Notes: generated by a model from the letters alone, not told the origin. 64,000 bases of DNA from Lycium barbarum (GCF_019175385.1 NC_083345.1:12625205-12689204); one strand, 5' to 3'. Positions 35,281-47,188 are shown, counted from the first letter of the stretch. Program-made: numbers and translations.

Positions 35281-38089
35281 TGTTGCACCCCATTTTTACC
35301 AAAGGCTAAACAAAGCACAACTTATGGAGCTCTGAAATAATTAATTATGTACAGAGTCGCCACCTAGCATTTAAGGTATACTAGGGTACCTATAAATTAT
35401 TAATATATACAGCTTAACATGATCTACGAAAATAAGTGAGATTCTAGGTAAGGGTTCAAATTATTCCGAAGGGAGGTGTTAGGCATCCTTCAGAATCCAC
35501 AAATGTGGTTCCCAGCTGGACCAATTTAACTATACGAGGGATGTGTAAAAAGGCTTTATTATTTACAAAAATTAATAGAATTTAGACTAAGAATAACTAA
35601 CATGAATGTTTATGTAGTAAAAGGTGTAAATATTTACATATGTATAAAAATATGCATTACGTGATAATTTACAAGTAAATAAAGTGCGCAATTACAGTGA
35701 CTAAACATTTTAGCTTTAAATGAATATATTATAAAGGTATTTACTTAACAATGAACGATTTGCTTCTGAATGAAAAAAAAACAGATTTAAACATATGTGA
35801 TATAAAAAATTATTTAAAAAGGTTATCTGCAACTTAAGAGCTTGAGTATGTGAAAAGGTATAAGGACCGGACATGAAATTATTCTGCACGCAAGGTGAGT
35901 TAACTAATTTAACTAGTCAAGTATATACACCTAATCAATTAATTATGAGAGTACATTTTAAAACTTAAATATTGAGGCAAATCACCCTATTTATTTACTT
36001 AAGTGTGCTAAGCTACTAAATTAAAACTCTAGCGAAACGTGATAACTATAAGAATATTAGCTACGAAAAATAATAACTGTCTAATGTTAATTTGTCTAAA
36101 ACACATAAAATTTAAATCACATAAGCAGATCATAAATAAATACCGCCAACCTGCACCCTAAAAAGTAAAGTTTCACTATATTTTATGCTTGCATAATTTA
36201 AGAAGGTAAAAAAAAAAAAAAAATATAAACAAAGAGTTTAAAAAGCTATTTGAACTTCTTTTGAGTGTCATCTTCAAAAGTAACTCCGGATGCCTGCATG
36301 AGACTTAATAAATATGTTAGTAAGAGAATAAATAATTATCGGATGAATTAAAAAAAAGTAATGAATAAACTTAAAATAAAAAAAAAAAACCCTGTCTTTG
36401 TACATGAAAGGCCTTGGAAATCGACGGAAATTTCTTCATCGGCCACACTATTGACTCAAAACCTAAAAACTCAACTCAACCAATCCCAAAATCATCAAGA
36501 TTTCATCCCAAAATCAAATTTTCATAAAAATCAAGATCAGATCCAGAGCTCAGAACCAAACAACTATTGAAAAAAAAAAACACTCAAGTCAGATTCTGAA
36601 ACTAATTCCTCTTAAACAAAACAACTAAAACTGGCAAAAAAAAAACAAATTAACAATATTTAGAGATAAATAAACAACCCCACATAAAAAGCAAGAAAGT
36701 TTTTCAACTTCAGTGTCTAATACGAGAACCCCAGATCAAGAAACACAATTAAAAAGACTCTTATGTAATGAAAAATTGAATCTTTTTTGAACTTCAAGAG
36801 AACCCCAGATCAAAAAAAAAAAAAGTATACAAAGGCTTTAGGTAGTGAAAAGTTGAATATTTTTTGTTAAAGAGAGACAGAGATTTGAGTGAGCTTTATG
36901 ATGATTGAATTAAAGAACAAAGAGAATAAAAAATGAAAAGGACAAAAAGAAAGAGTAGAGATGAAAAATAGTGTTAGCTCGAATCTCCATAAACATAACA
37001 TTCATCATCTGTTTCTTCTTCAACAAAAACAAACATTTCTCTCTCCTTTCCATTTTTTCCGGCATTGCTTTTGCTTCTTTCATTTTTCAACTTAACATTA
37101 AATAATAATTCATCTTTACATTACATACATATAATTTGAACCCCTTTTGAAATGCTTTTATTCTTCATATTATAAGCTCCGATCAAGATTTAAAATAGAT
37201 TCGAAATGTTTCGTTTTTTTGGTCGAGGAGACAAGACGATGGAGGTAAGGGGTAGAGTTGCTGGTTGGCGTCATTGGTGGTAGTGGGTTGGTGTGGTGAT
37301 ATTGTGGGCTGCTCCGGTTCACCGAAGCTTGAAGCTCCTCGCCGGAGCAGCGAAGAAGACGAAGGGGTTGTTTGGTTGTGGTGGGGATTCGTGACTGTGG
37401 TGGTGAGAAGTTCACCGGAGCTCGGAGCTCCGGTGTGAAGAGTGGGCGGCGGCTGTGGTTGAAGAGGAGGAGAGGGAAAAATGTTTAGGGTTTCTTAGAA
37501 GAGAGAGAGGGGATGGACAAAATCTGAAAATGTGCTTGTGTGTTATGTAGAAGATGAATACCCCTCCCTTTTCTTATAATGCAAAATGGCCCCTGTTTTG
37601 TCCAAAGAATAGAAGATTGCACCCTTTTGTCTCCTCAATGCTTACCTTAATCCTTTTTTTTAAAAAAAATGATGAAACCTTGACTTGATCGGATTTTACT
37701 CTGCGTAAAAAAAATTAGTTACTCCGATTTTCTCTGCACTGTCAGACTGTACTAAAATATAGTTAATTAATACATGTATAAATAATAACGCAAGTATAAA
37801 ATATAAACATTAATGTCTATGATATGAAAAATGTATTGCTATAAAATTAAGAAACAATTATTAATTGCACAAAAAATAAATGGTAGTATTACGCTGTACA
37901 TGTGCAAAATAATGATTCTTGAAAAAAATGACAATAAATTGAGAAAATTCCTAAAATAAGGATAATCATCAATAAATTGTTGAAAAAATGTAAAAATGTG
38001 TAAAAAAAATGTATTTCGTGCTCTTTAACGAATCAGGGGCCCTCAAAACGTTAATTTTAAGCACGTCGAGCCAAAATTAGGTGTCAACA
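35281..38089 (-). repeat. 5' LTR (minus orientation) of the Tat-like element
   Basis: It is 2809 bp long with intact TG...CA termini on the minus strand. It differs from the other LTR by scattered single-base changes and by poly-A/T run lengths. Confidence 0.93.
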
Positions 38090-38094
38090 TTCCC

Positions 38095-39465
38095 CACGCC
38101 TCATAATCCATAAATTATGATTCTCTACTAAAACTAGGGTTTCTATACCATGCTCATGATAACCCTAGGTCCATGTCCATGATTATATTATGTATGAATT
38201 ATTATAATTCCACCATTGAATTCTTAATATTTCTTTATGATTATTGAGAATCCGTCTGTAATCCATGAAAACTCATGTCTCGTATTCCATGGGTTCTTGT
38301 ATGCATTTTTTTTTAAATAAAAATGATTATTTCATGAATATCCTACATGTCTACAAGTTTTCAGGCAACTATATTATATAATTACTTTCATGCTATGATA
38401 CAAGATACATACATACTAAATACAAGTTATTTCATGAAACCATATTTACAAGTTATTTCATGAAACCATGTTTACAAGTTATTTCATGAAACCGTCTTTA
38501 CAAGTTATTTCGTGAAATCATGATTGCAAGACAAGTACAAGTTAATTCACGAAAATCATGGGTTTCTTAGCCAACTATATTATGTTCATGTTTTTTGGAG
38601 TTGCACGAATTACCGAGAAGGCTCAGATAGCCTGAAACTACATAGCCACCGTAGGACAAGGATCGCTCCGCCCAGATAGGACGATACCTCAATTTTACAC
38701 TGAATGGATCCATCAGGCACGTTACCAACTTATACCCTGGCAAGGTATGAGGGCTCTGCTTGTCCGGCGAGGTACCAGACTCCACGTACCCACGTGGTGA
38801 TATCACATGTCGGTTTATGAAATGCTCTCCCTACTTATCATGTTTTACTTATGTTATATATATATGTACTCATGCTCATGCTCATGCTCATGTCCAGGTT
38901 TTCAATTTCAGTTCTTATCATGTTATTTCTTTCAGTTGCTTTACATACCAGTACATTCAATGTGCTGACGTCCCCTTTTATTGCCCGGGGGCCTGCATTT
39001 CACGATGCAGGTACTGATATACAGGACGACACATCTGCTCAGTAGGACAACATTCGTATCAGCTTATTGGTGACCCCCATCTCATTCGGGGTGTAGTTAA
39101 CTTTTGTTTTATGATTAGTTATGCATCTAAGGTTTGCTGGGGGGCCTTGTCCCAGTAAGTATGTTTTCCAGTCAGACTCATGATAGATATTTCATAGACT
39201 AGATAAGTCAGTTATGTTATGTCAGACATTCGGAGTCGTATAGCCGTTTTGGCTCATTCATGTTGTTTCCGCACTCATGTTTAAACAAGTATTTTTATTA
39301 AGTATTATGACTTACTACGTTTTATAAAGGCTCATCATGCATTCACGTTATATTCCGCTTATGTTATGCCTCATGATGATTCAGCAAGCCATGTGGTTCG
39401 CTCGTTCACATGCAGTAAGGCACCGAGTGCCGTGTTTCACCCAGGCCATGGTTCGGGGCGTGACA
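38095..39465 (+). repeat. 3' LTR of the gypsy-type element, second part
   Basis: It resumes at cacgcctcataatcc, matching 20559 onward in the 5' LTR, and ends GGGGCGTGACA at 39465. It has four copies of the 26-bp repeat, against five in the 5' LTR. Confidence 0.92.
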
Positions 39466-39483
39466 TCAGCTTTATACTAAGTT

Positions 39484-40403
39484 AAAATTCATAAAATGGT
39501 CGTTTTAGTCCCTGAGTTATCCGTTTTAGTCCCTCAGTTATTGTCTAATTATGCTTTTAGTTCTTGTGTTAATGCACCAAGCACATTTAATCTTTAATTA
39601 AACAAAGTCTGCAATTTTAATCCCTAGACCTAAGAAATTAACACCGTTAACTTTAACTACTTTTCTTAACCAGTTCGATTGTTTTACAGCAACAACATTT
39701 GTACTTGGTACAAGAAAAATAGTATACACTCAATTTGCAGCTTCCATCTCTTTTTGTTTCTCTATATCTCTCCCCTCTCCCTTCCCTTTACCCCTTTCCC
39801 AGATAACTTCTTCATCATTACCTGTGGTATGATTAGCTGTTTGCATATGGACAATGGTGTTGCCATTTGTGTGACTTCATTTCTCTATCCTTTAAAACTA
39901 AGGAATTTCATAACATGCTGTTTGCATATGAAAATGGTGTTGCCATTTGTGTGACTTCATTTCTCTATCCTTTTAAAACTAAGGAATTTCATAACAATGT
40001 GTACGACACATGTACTTTCTGCATTTGAAATTAGAACAAGTTGCACTCCTAGACTATAAATATATACATACATCTCTGCTCTATTTAAACAAATGACGCA
40101 AGACTTATGATAGTACTGGGTTAGGAGTGAATTTCAGCTTCTTCTGGCTAAATTAGTTCTAGTAGTGCTACTTTCCCTTTCTATTTCATCTCTGCACCCT
40201 TAATCCATTTTCTCTCTCTTTTTTTTTGGTTAAGAAAAGTAACTAAAGTTAACGGTGTTAACTTCAAGTTAGATCTAGGGATTAAAATTGCACAACTTTA
40301 TTTAATTAAAGGCTAAATATGCTTAGTGCATTAACACAAGGACTAAAATCATAATTAGGCAATAACTCAGGAATTAAAACTGCCATTTGCCCTTCATAAA
40401 AAT
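39484..40403. mobile_element. TIR element with inverted ends of about 175 bp
   Basis: The left arm (about 39484-39677, including ttaacaccgttaacttt and acttttcttaacc) is matched in inverse by the right arm (about 40225-40403, ggttaagaaaagt, then aagttaacggtgttaac). The left arm contains an extra duplication of about 22 bp (gttttagtccct, twice). The interior is non-coding and includes an 81-bp direct repeat. Long inverted ends with a non-coding centre suggest a MULE-like or foldback-type non-autonomous element. Confidence 0.75.
39836..39996. repeat. 81-bp tandem duplication inside the TIR element
   Basis: The segment gctgtttgcatatg...ggaatttcataaca occurs twice with period 81 and only one or two differences. 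Confidence 0.9.
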
Positions 40404-40665
40404 CTTTACATTGTTAAGTTACTATCAACTATGGGGAACTTCTAAATACATGCATATTTCCAGACAATGGAACTATAACAATAATGAGGTTTCACACCAT
40501 AATTGTTTAACAAATAGGCAAACAGAATTGAAGAAAAACTTTAATGAGAACGCTTATTATCCTTAAAAAGATATTGTCCTTATAGTATTTTAAGGGATCA
40601 TAAACATTCTCTTTAAGATTCAACGTCTTACTAAATTTTAAATTTACTTTGCTACGTCAAGCGTC
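40404..40665. other. Distal upstream sequence of the calcium-ATPase-like gene, split by the LINE
   Basis: This non-coding segment shares words with 18130-18230 ('aatggaactat...aataatgag...tcacaccat'). It ends in tactttgctacgtcaagcgt + c (40645-40665), the left target duplication of the LINE. The same sequence resumes at 47189. Confidence 0.6.
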
Positions 40666-41200
40666 TCTCTCTCCTCTCTCCTCTCTCCTCTGCTCACCCA
40701 ACCAACGGTAAGATCCACTGTTCAGAGCCAGGTGAAGGTTTTCCGGCCACTGTCACGTCCAGGTAACGCTGACCACTTTTCCGGCCAGATTTATTTTTAT
40801 TTTTTCTCTCTTCCCTTTTCTTCTTCTCCTCTTCTTCTTCTCCTCTCCTTTTTTTCCCTCTTTTATCTGCTTCTGGCGCTGCCAGAACGCCGCTGCTCCG
40901 TCGACGGCGACTTTTTCGGCATCTTTTTCTGGCTAGCCCTCTCTTTCTCTCTCCTGTTCTCTTTCCTTTCCCCCCTCTTCTCTTCTCCCTTTCAGGTCGT
41001 GTGAACAGTACACCGGCAGTGAACAGTAAGCTGCAGTGAACAGTACTCCGACGTTGAACAGTGTTTTCCGGCGACGTACAGGTTCAGTTCAACTGGAGTT
41101 GGTACCTCCGGTTGCCATTCCTATTCTTTGTTCATACACTTGTAGTTACCTTTTGCTGACTTTAGACCTTTGAATAATTTATTAGTTCATACTCGTTTTC

Positions 41201-41674
41201 GTGGCTTTGGATATTGATGGTAGACTAGGGTCATGTTCTCGTTCGGGGACGGGGACGAGGGTTAGGAGGGGTAAGTGGGTTAAAGGAGCGTCGAGGCTGA
41301 GAATAGGCTCTTGGAACATTGGGACGTTAACGGGGAAGTCCATAGAGTTAGTTAAGGTTCTTAAGAAGAGGAGGATTAATATAGCTTGTGTCCAAGAGAC
41401 CAAATGGGTAGGTCCTAAAGCTAAGGAGGTAGACAGGTATAAGCTTTGGTTCTCTGGAAGATCGAAGTATAGGAATGGGGTAGGAATTTTAGTAGATAGT
41501 GATTTAAGGGACCAGGTGGTAGAGGTTAGGAGAGTCACTGATAGGATGATGTCGATTAAAGTGGTCGTTGAAAGGCTCACCTTGAACATTATTAGTGCAT
41601 ATGCGCCGCAAGCGGGCTTAGGCGAGGAGGACAAGAGGCGCTTTTGGGAGGATTTGGACGAGCTAGTGGGAGGC
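41201..41674 (+). pseudogene. LINE ORF, endonuclease N-terminal half
   Basis: The frame contains IGSWNIGTLTGK, then ACVQETKWVG and ISAYAPQ, the Asn- and Glu-containing catalytic blocks of an exonuclease/endonuclease/phosphatase-fold LINE endonuclease. Plant automated annotation often names this RTE protein 'craniofacial development protein 2-like'. The frame is cut at 41679 by the solo LTR and continues in the matching phase after 44405 (GGDFNGH block). The start codon at 41201 is the first Met in the frame, not a proven start. Confidence 0.88.
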
Positions 41675-42066
41675 ATACCTGTAACACCTCGTAGCTTCGA
41701 GTGAAAGTTCGACTCATAAGATGACAATATAATGGAACCAATATGAGGGTTATAGGAAGTGTCTTGAAAACTAATTAAGTCATAAGAAATGTCTTTGGGC
41801 AAAGCAAAGTTGAAAACCACTCTACAGGGCATGTTTGCCAATGAGTTTGTGGAAGGTTTTACTTCCTATGATCATAACCCCTTTAAATATTTAGAATTTG
41901 GGAAACCTTCCTTGATGAAAGTTGTAGATCTTTGAAATAGCTTTCCAACGATAGGTCGCCCAGCCCAAACGGAGCTACGTACAAAAAGTTATGCCCATTT
42001 TACTGAAGCCTGTCTTCGCTGGGAAATGGGTGACTTCGACGGGAAGATCGACGTTTCGTCGATCTG

Positions 42067-42340
42067 ATCGACGGTTCGTCCTTTGAACCGTCGATTGCAC
42101 ATTGTTCACTGGAAATTGGATCAATTCGACGGAGCAGATCGACGTTTCGTCGATCTGATCGACGGTTCGTCCTTTGAACCGTCGATTGTGCATTGTTCAC
42201 TGGAAATTGGATCAATTCGACGGAGCAGATCGACGGTTCGTCCTTTGAACCGTCGATTGCGCATTGTTCACTGGAAATTTGGCCAATTCAACGGAGGAGA
42301 TCGACGTTTCGTCGATCTGATCGACGAAACGTCGAATGAG
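42067..42340. repeat. Hairpin-rich GTCGA repeat cluster in the solo LTR
   Basis: The hairpin ATCGACGGTTC-(7 nt)-GAACCGTCGAT occurs at 42067-42095, 42158-42186 and 42229-42257. A 17-bp inverted repeat with a 3-nt loop (one mismatch) follows at 42300-42336. Confidence 0.9.
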
Positions 42341-43542
42341 CCGTCGATTGGAAGTACGTTTTCGGCTGATCTAACTTCGGGAGGCCATAAACTTATTATA
42401 AGTTGGGAATTTGGAAAAATGTATAACATGAAAGTTGTAGATAATTGAAATAGCTTTCCAACGGTATATTATGGGCCTCGAGGAGGCATCTGGTTAGGGA
42501 GATCTGAACGTTTTAAGACAGAAAGGTCATGCTGGACAGTGGACTTGGTCCAACCCGAACTCAAGTTGGGTCAGACCCATTTCCACTTAATATTTAAGGG
42601 AAATGTCCAACCCTAGCAGCCTCCTTCCCTCATATTTTCAGATTTTAGAGAGAGAGAAAGGATAGTTAGAGAGAGAAAGGAGAGGATCCAACAAGTTGAA
42701 GGCCTCAAATCCCAAGGCTCGTGAAGGATAAAGTGTAGTACAAGTTCTTGCCGTCGTTCTAAGCTACAAATCAAACTTTGGAAGTTGATTTCGTGGTGGA
42801 TGCTCACAAAAGGTAATATTCCTACTCTCAAATCATTTATAGTTGAGAATTGATGAATTCTTGGGAGAATAACAAATGGGTTTGATAAAGGAAATTATAT
42901 GAATTATGCTAGAGTTTTGGATTGTTGATTTGGGATTGTTGTATTCATGTGGGTGATGAAGAATGACGTTATTACACCTAATTGAGATTGTAGAATCACC
43001 TAGAAGTAATAGAATGGGAATTGGGTGAAGAAACACCATTAATGGAGATTGTGAAGCTTTATGCCCACTAAGTGTTTGATAAAATGCTTAGATGACCAAA
43101 TCATGAATATTATTGCTAATATAGAATCCCTTTGACTTGTATTGCTATAGATCAAAGTTGAAAGGGGTGACGAACATTGTATTACGCTCAAAGGCTGGAA
43201 TTAAGGTATGTGAGGGTAACTATCTACGTTAGGGAATGTTCATGATTCTCCCTACGCCTCATTCTTCATACTTGTTAGCAATTTGACTCAGAATATAGTT
43301 TAGCCCTAGTTTCATGATATGATATAGAACTGTTATCTTCTAGGGTTGCAGTTACAGAATTCGTTCATGGTTGTCACTTTGAACATCATGAACTCAACAC
43401 GTAATCTTTATAGACTTATGCATTATTATCATATGAGTCTCAGTCAGTGTATAACCAGTTATTTGCAGGAGTCCCATAATCAGAAACAGTTATCATGCTA
43501 TCAGATATAGCCAGTCTCAGTTTTCTAAATTGTTAATGTTGA

Positions 43543-43793
43543 ACACCTGTATCTGTACTTTTGGGCCCTAGGCCACAGTTTATGCATACGTATTGCTTGG
43601 GCCAGAGGCCACAGTTTTTGTGCACATTATTTGGGCCCGAGGCCACAGTTATAATTACAGTTATGTTGAACACCTGTATCTGTACCTTTGGGCCCTAGGC
43701 CACAGTTTATGCATACGTATTGCTTGGGCCAGAGGCCACAGTTTTTGTGCACATTATTTGGGCCCCAGGCCACAGTTATATTTACAGTTTTAC
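43543..43793. repeat. 125-bp tandem duplication with an 'aggccacagtt' subrepeat
   Basis: The segment gaacacctgtatctgtac...ttacagtt occurs at 43543 and 43668. Each copy holds three 'gggcc...aggccacagtt' subunits about 35-45 bp apart. Confidence 0.9.
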
Positions 43794-44405
43794 AGGTGAT
43801 TCTTCATTCAGAACAGGGAGTACTTCAGCTTCTTGCTTTCCTGTTTAGTACAGTTACAGTTATCAGTTTCAGTTTCAGTTCCAGTATTTTATTGCTTCAG
43901 TTGCTTTACACACCAGTACAATTCAAATGTACTGATGTCCTTTTTTATTGCTTGGGGACCTGCATCTCGCGATGCAGGTAACGATACACAGGTTGACGAC
44001 TCAGCTAATTAGGAGTGCACATATCAGCTATTGGTGAGCCCCACATTCATTCGGGGCGTTGTCAGCTATCCAGTTATTTCAGTTTATAGACAGCTCTATT
44101 ATTCAGTACTCTTAGAGGCTTCATAGACACAGTTCAGACAGTCAGATATTTATTATGTTAGCCTTGTTGGCAGTCGTTCAGTTGTTTGGCTAATTTCATA
44201 TATGTTCAGATTGCTTAAGTATTTCCGCATTATGATATTTCAGTGAGACTTTCAGTTGATCAGCATGTGTTAGTTTTATTCTATAAATTAGTTATGTTTT
44301 GGTATCACATGTTGATACAGCAGCCAGTTGGTTCGCTCGGTCACATGCAGTCAGGCACCGGGTGCCGTGTTACGTCCAGCCCCAGGTTCGGGGCGTGACA
44401 ATACC

Positions 44406-46875
44406 GACTACTGAGAAGCTTTTTGTGGGAGGGGATTTCAATGGGCACTTCGGGTCTATTTCGGGAGGTTATGATGATGTGCATGGAGGCTTTGGCTTCG
44501 GGGACATAAATGGAGGAGGAGTTTCACTTTTGGATTTTGCAAGATCTTTTGGGTTGGTGATAGCCAATTCGAGTTTCCCAAAGAAGGAGGAGCACTTGGT
44601 AACCTTCCGTAGTTCGGTGGCTAAGACTCAGATAGATTTTTTACTCCTTAGGAAGGATGATAAAGGTCTGTACAAAGACTGTAAGGTCATTCCGAGCGAC
44701 AACCTTACAACCCGTCATAAGCTCTTAGTGATGGATTTAGGGATCAAGATAACGAGGAAGAAGAGGGTCGGGGATGACCGACCTAGGATCAGATGGGGGA
44801 GTTTGACCACGACTAGTGCCTTGGAGATGGGAGAGAAATTGAAGGATATGGGGGCCTGGGATAGTAGTGGGGATGCCACCAGTATGTGGGATAGGACGGA
44901 TAGTTGCATTAGGGTTGTAGCAAGGGAAGTGTTGGGGGTCTCGTCAGGTGGCCGTGGTCGGCATCGAGGGGACTGGTGGTGGAATGGAGAAGTGCAAGGG
45001 AAGGTGGAAGCACAGAAGGTGGCGTATGCGAAGTTGATAGAAAGCGAGGATGAGGTGGAGAAGTGGACGAATAGGGAACTTTATAAGATAGCGAGGAAGG
45101 AGGCGAAGTTGGCGGTTTCGATGGCAAAAACGGCAGCTTTTGAACGTCTTTATGCTGGACTAGAAGAGAAAGGCGGGGATCAGAAATTGTTCAGGCTAGC
45201 CAAGGCGAGGGAGAGAAGGGCACGTGATGTGGATCAGGTGAAGTGCATCAAGGACGAGCATGGAAAAGTATTGGTAGAGGAGACTCTCATTAGACGGAGA
45301 TGGCAGTCATACTTCCACGAACTCTTGAATGAAGGAGGGGACAGAGACATTGTGCTGGGAGATTTGGAACATACAGGGAGACGTCACGATTTTGGGTATT
45401 GCAGGAGTATTAAGTTTGAGGAGGTTAAGAGTGTTGTTCGTAGGATGCACAGGGGAAGAGCGACCGGACCGGACGAGATTCCAGGTGAATTTTGGAAGAA
45501 CGCGAGCCCGGTAGGTTTGGAGTGGCTGACTAGGTTGTTTAATGTCATCTTTAAGACGGGAAGGATGCCCGAAGAATGGAGGTAGAGCGTAATGATCCCT
45601 CTATACAAGAATAAGGGGGACATCCAGAGTTGCAACAACTATAGAGGTATCAAGCTGCTAAGCCATACTATGAAAGTGTGGGAAAGGGTGGTGGAGATGA
45701 GGGTGAGGAGAGGTGTGTCTATTTCAGAGAACCAGTTCGGATTCATGCCGGGATGCTCAACTACAGTAGCCATTCATCTTATGAGGAGACTGGTGGAGCA
45801 GTATAGGGAGAGGAAGAGGGATTTACACATGGTATTCATCGACCTAGAAAAGGCTTACGACAAAGTTCCAAGTGAGATCCTATGGAGATGTTTGGAGGCT
45901 AAAGGTGTACATGTGACGTACATTAGAGTGATTAAGGACATGTATGAGGGAGCCAAAACCAGGGTAAGGACAGTAGGAGGGGACTCAGATCACTTCCCAG
46001 TTGTGATGGGGTTGCATCAAGGATCAGCTCTCAGTCCGTTTTTATTTGCCTTGGTGATGGATGGATTGACGTGACAAATTCAAGGTGAGGTGCCATGGTG
46101 TATGCTTTTCGCGGATGACATAGTCCTGATCTACGAGACTCGTAGTGGAGTTAACGCTAAGCTAGAGAGTTGGAGACATACCTTGGAGTCTAAAGGGTTT
46201 AAGCTGAGTAGGACCAAGACAGAGTACTTGGAGTGCAAGTTCAGTGAAGCACCTCAGGAGGTTGGCGTGGAAGTTAGGCTTGGTACCCAGGCCATCCAGA
46301 AGAAAAGTAGTTTCAAGTATCTTGGGTCAATCATGCAAGGCAGCGGGGAGATTGACGAGGATGTCGCACGTCGTATTAGGGCAGGGTGGATGAAATGGAG
46401 GCTCGCTTCCGGAGTGCTATGTGACAAGAAAGTGCCACCACAACTTAAGGGCAAGTTCTACAAAGTGGTGGTTAGACCGACTATGTTGTATGGGGCGGAG
46501 TGTTGGCCAGTTAAGATCTCTCACGTTCAAAAGATGAAAGTTGCTGAGATGAGAATGTTGAGATAGATGTGTGGGCACACCAGGAGTGACAGGATTAGGA
46601 ATGAGGCTATTCGGGACAAGGTGGGAGTGGCCTCGGTGGAAGACAAGATGCGGGAAGCGAGACTGAGATGGTTTGGGCATGTGAAGAGGAGAGACACGGA
46701 TGCCCCAGTGCGGAGGTGTGAGAGGTTGGCCAGGGATGGTTTCAAAAGAGGTAGGGATAGGCCGAAGAAATATTGGGGAGAGGTGATTAGACAGGACATG
46801 GCGCAGTTACAGCTTAGCAAGGACATGACCTTAGATAGGAGGGTGTGGAGGACCCACATTAGGGTAGAAGGCTAG
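44406..46875 (+). pseudogene. LINE ORF, endonuclease C-terminal half and reverse transcriptase
   Basis: After the solo LTR the frame resumes with the endonuclease block [10 protein letters not shown]. It passes through a linker to reverse-transcriptase motifs: [30 protein letters not shown], then [27 protein letters not shown] and FADDIVL with the catalytic Asp pair. A C-terminal RW-GHV-R-like segment follows. The same reading frame is open from 44401 to 46875 except for three stops: TAG at 45583, TGA at 46072 and TAG at 46564. No frameshift is seen. Each stop is a single transition away from Trp or Arg. Confidence 0.92.
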
Positions 46876-47188
46876 TAGATAGTCTCGTTTCCTTCCTTAT
46901 TAGTACGCGCATTATCGCAGTATAATTTCTTGTGCTCTGATTTATGCTATTATCTATTATTTCCTGTATTTTGATTATTCTATTTTATCTGTGTCGCTTT
47001 CGTTATTTGCATTTACATATCGCTTTGAATTTCTTGAATTTCTTAGCCTTATCTGACCTTTTTTTATGCTTTTATTGAGCCGAGGGTCTTTCGGAAACAA
47101 CCGTCCTATCTTGGTAGGAGTAAGGCCTGTGTACACTCTACCTTTCCCAGACCCCACGGTGTGGGATTCCACTGGGTTGTTGTTGTTG

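Larger units (their letters stand above)
26845..38089 (-). mobile_element. Tat/Ogre-like LTR retrotransposon without coding capacity, minus strand
   Basis: The insertion is bounded by the exact 5-bp target duplication ttccc (26840-26844 and 38090-38094). On the minus strand each LTR starts TGTTGACACC and ends GGGTGCAACA. The LTRs (26845-29655 and 35281-38089, about 2.8 kb each) are nearly identical by eye. The minus-strand PBS at 35277-35261 (TGGCGACTCTGCTGGGG) is of the tRNA-Arg type used by Ogre/Tat elements. A polypurine tract lies at 29670-29657. The 5.6-kb interior has no gag or pol frames and contains several tandem arrays, mostly on the 3' UTR side. Confidence 0.9.
19595..39465 (+). 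mobile_element. Non-coding gypsy-type LTR retrotransposon (LARD-like), carrying a nested insertion
   Basis: The 5' LTR spans 19595-21972, and the 3' LTR is in two pieces (25876-26844 and 38095-39465). The flanks are tcacc (19590-19594) and tcagc (39466-39470), a 5-bp target duplication with one mismatch. A tRNA-Met PBS follows the 5' LTR and a polypurine tract precedes the 3' LTR. The internal region is only about 3.9 kb and has no gag, protease, RT or integrase frame. It is therefore a non-autonomous derivative with long (about 2.4 kb) LTRs. The first base pair of the 5' LTR has changed from TG to TC. Confidence 0.93.
41680..44400 (+). mobile_element. Solo LTR (gypsy-type) inserted in the LINE
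   Basis: It starts TGTAACACCTCG and ends GGGGCGTGACA, with the exact 5-bp target duplication ATACC at 41675-41679 and 44401-44405. No PBS, internal domain or second LTR is present, so it is a solo LTR of 2721 bp left by LTR-LTR recombination. It shares its termini, and a central hairpin word at 43959-43978, with the LTRs of the element at 19595-39465, but it is a different subfamily. It contains two internal repeat arrays. Confidence 0.93.
40666..47188 (+). mobile_element. RTE-type LINE retrotransposon, interrupted by a solo LTR
   Basis: A 21-bp direct repeat (40645-40665 and 47189-47209) flanks the element exactly. The 5' end is pyrimidine-rich, and the 3' end is a short (ttg)n run after 'gggattccactggg', as in plant RTE LINEs. 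The single long frame encodes an apurinic-type endonuclease and a reverse transcriptase. Without the 2726-bp solo LTR insertion the LINE is about 3.8 kb, close to full length for the clade. Three nonsense codons make it inactive. Confidence 0.93.

Noticed and set aside
44715..46859. Several antisense frames across the LINE reverse transcriptase
   Set aside because: They are shadows of the sense LINE frame, which carries clear RT motifs.
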